Below, piece by piece: positions 6,870 through 6,922 of a stretch of DNA of 6,922 nt. The number at the start of each line of letters is the position of its first letter. Within the stretch, counting starts at the first letter, position 1. Position numbers and translations under genes: made by a program. The notes beneath the pieces were generated by a model. It saw nothing but the letters and a program-made list of their open reading frames with translations, was not told where the DNA came from and searched no databases. The stretch comes from Prolixibacteraceae bacterium (GTDB lineage Bacteria > Bacteroidota > Bacteroidia > Bacteroidales > Prolixibacteraceae): contig JAFGDX010000543.1 of assembly GCA_016931875.1 (NCBI GenBank), positions 1 to 6,922 on the forward strand. The letters are read 5' to 3'.

Positions 6870-6874
6870 TAACA

Positions 6875-6922
6875 CTACTGTCTTGGTAAAAATTTGTCAA
6901 TAACTCCAATTAAATCTTCTGA
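6875..6922 (-). CDS. C-terminal tail of an unidentified gene upstream of ruvB (partial)
   Basis: On the minus strand only one frame is open from the right edge: fifteen codons reading [15 protein letters not shown], then TAG at 6877-6875. The other two frames meet stops within about ten codons. The tail resembles an ordinary protein C-terminus with an amphipathic helix, and it ends five bases before the preferred ruvB ATG; the stop also forms TAGTG with the alternative GTG. That spacing suggests an operon with ruvB. Fifteen residues are too few to identify the family. Confidence 0.42.
   Translation of the reverse strand, partial: SEDLIGVIDKFLPRQ

Noticed and set aside
6550..6903. Plus-strand open frame of 117 codons opposite ruvB
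   Set aside because: It is antisense to the Walker A and B region of RuvB, and its Ser/Pro-rich translation is the expected shadow of that coding sequence.

Overview
The window looks like ordinary chromosomal sequence from a member of the Bacteroidota, probably a Bacteroidales or Marinilabiliales-type organism. The reasons are a moderately AT-rich composition, the near absence of Shine-Dalgarno sequences before starts, two TATCTTTG elements that fit the Bacteroidota -7 promoter consensus TAnnTTTG, a lipoprotein of Bacteroidota style, and protein sequences that read as Bacteroidota family members. This placement is inference from recognition, not from a search. I see no tRNA, rRNA, CRISPR array, insertion sequence, phage gene or long repeat.

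Layout from left to right. Bases 1-464 (minus) hold the N-terminal 154 codons of HemW, a radical SAM heme chaperone cut by the window edge. A small VanZ-like membrane protein (505-882, plus) diverges from it. It converges on, and shares its stop-codon bases with, an Rrf2-family regulator (879-1322, minus). The regulator is the last gene of a tight minus-strand run: oligosaccharide flippase (3183-4667), rpiB (2706-3155), lutB-like Fe-S protein (1334-2704), rrf2. Gaps in that run are 27, 1 and 11 bases. A 114-base divergent intergenic region (4668-4781) carries one TATCTTTG element facing each way. To its right is a plus-strand lipoprotein glutaminyl-peptide cyclotransferase (4782-5855), which overlaps the 3' end of the convergent ruvB (5847-6869, minus) by nine bases. 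The last 48 bases hold what appears to be the tail of one more minus-strand gene directly upstream of ruvB.

Functionally the window mixes envelope work (flippase, VanZ-like protein, lipoprotein cyclotransferase), carbon and redox metabolism (ribose-5-phosphate isomerase B, LutB-like electron-transfer protein), heme handling (HemW) and DNA recombination (RuvB). The least ordinary part is the rpiB-lutB-rrf2 unit. It has a LutB-type protein without LutA or LutC beside it, coupled by one base to a pentose-phosphate isomerase and followed by an Rrf2 regulator whose Cys/His pattern resembles a stretched IscR-type cluster site. No clearly new multi-gene system is evident. The findings are mainly gene-overlap, promoter and regulator observations.
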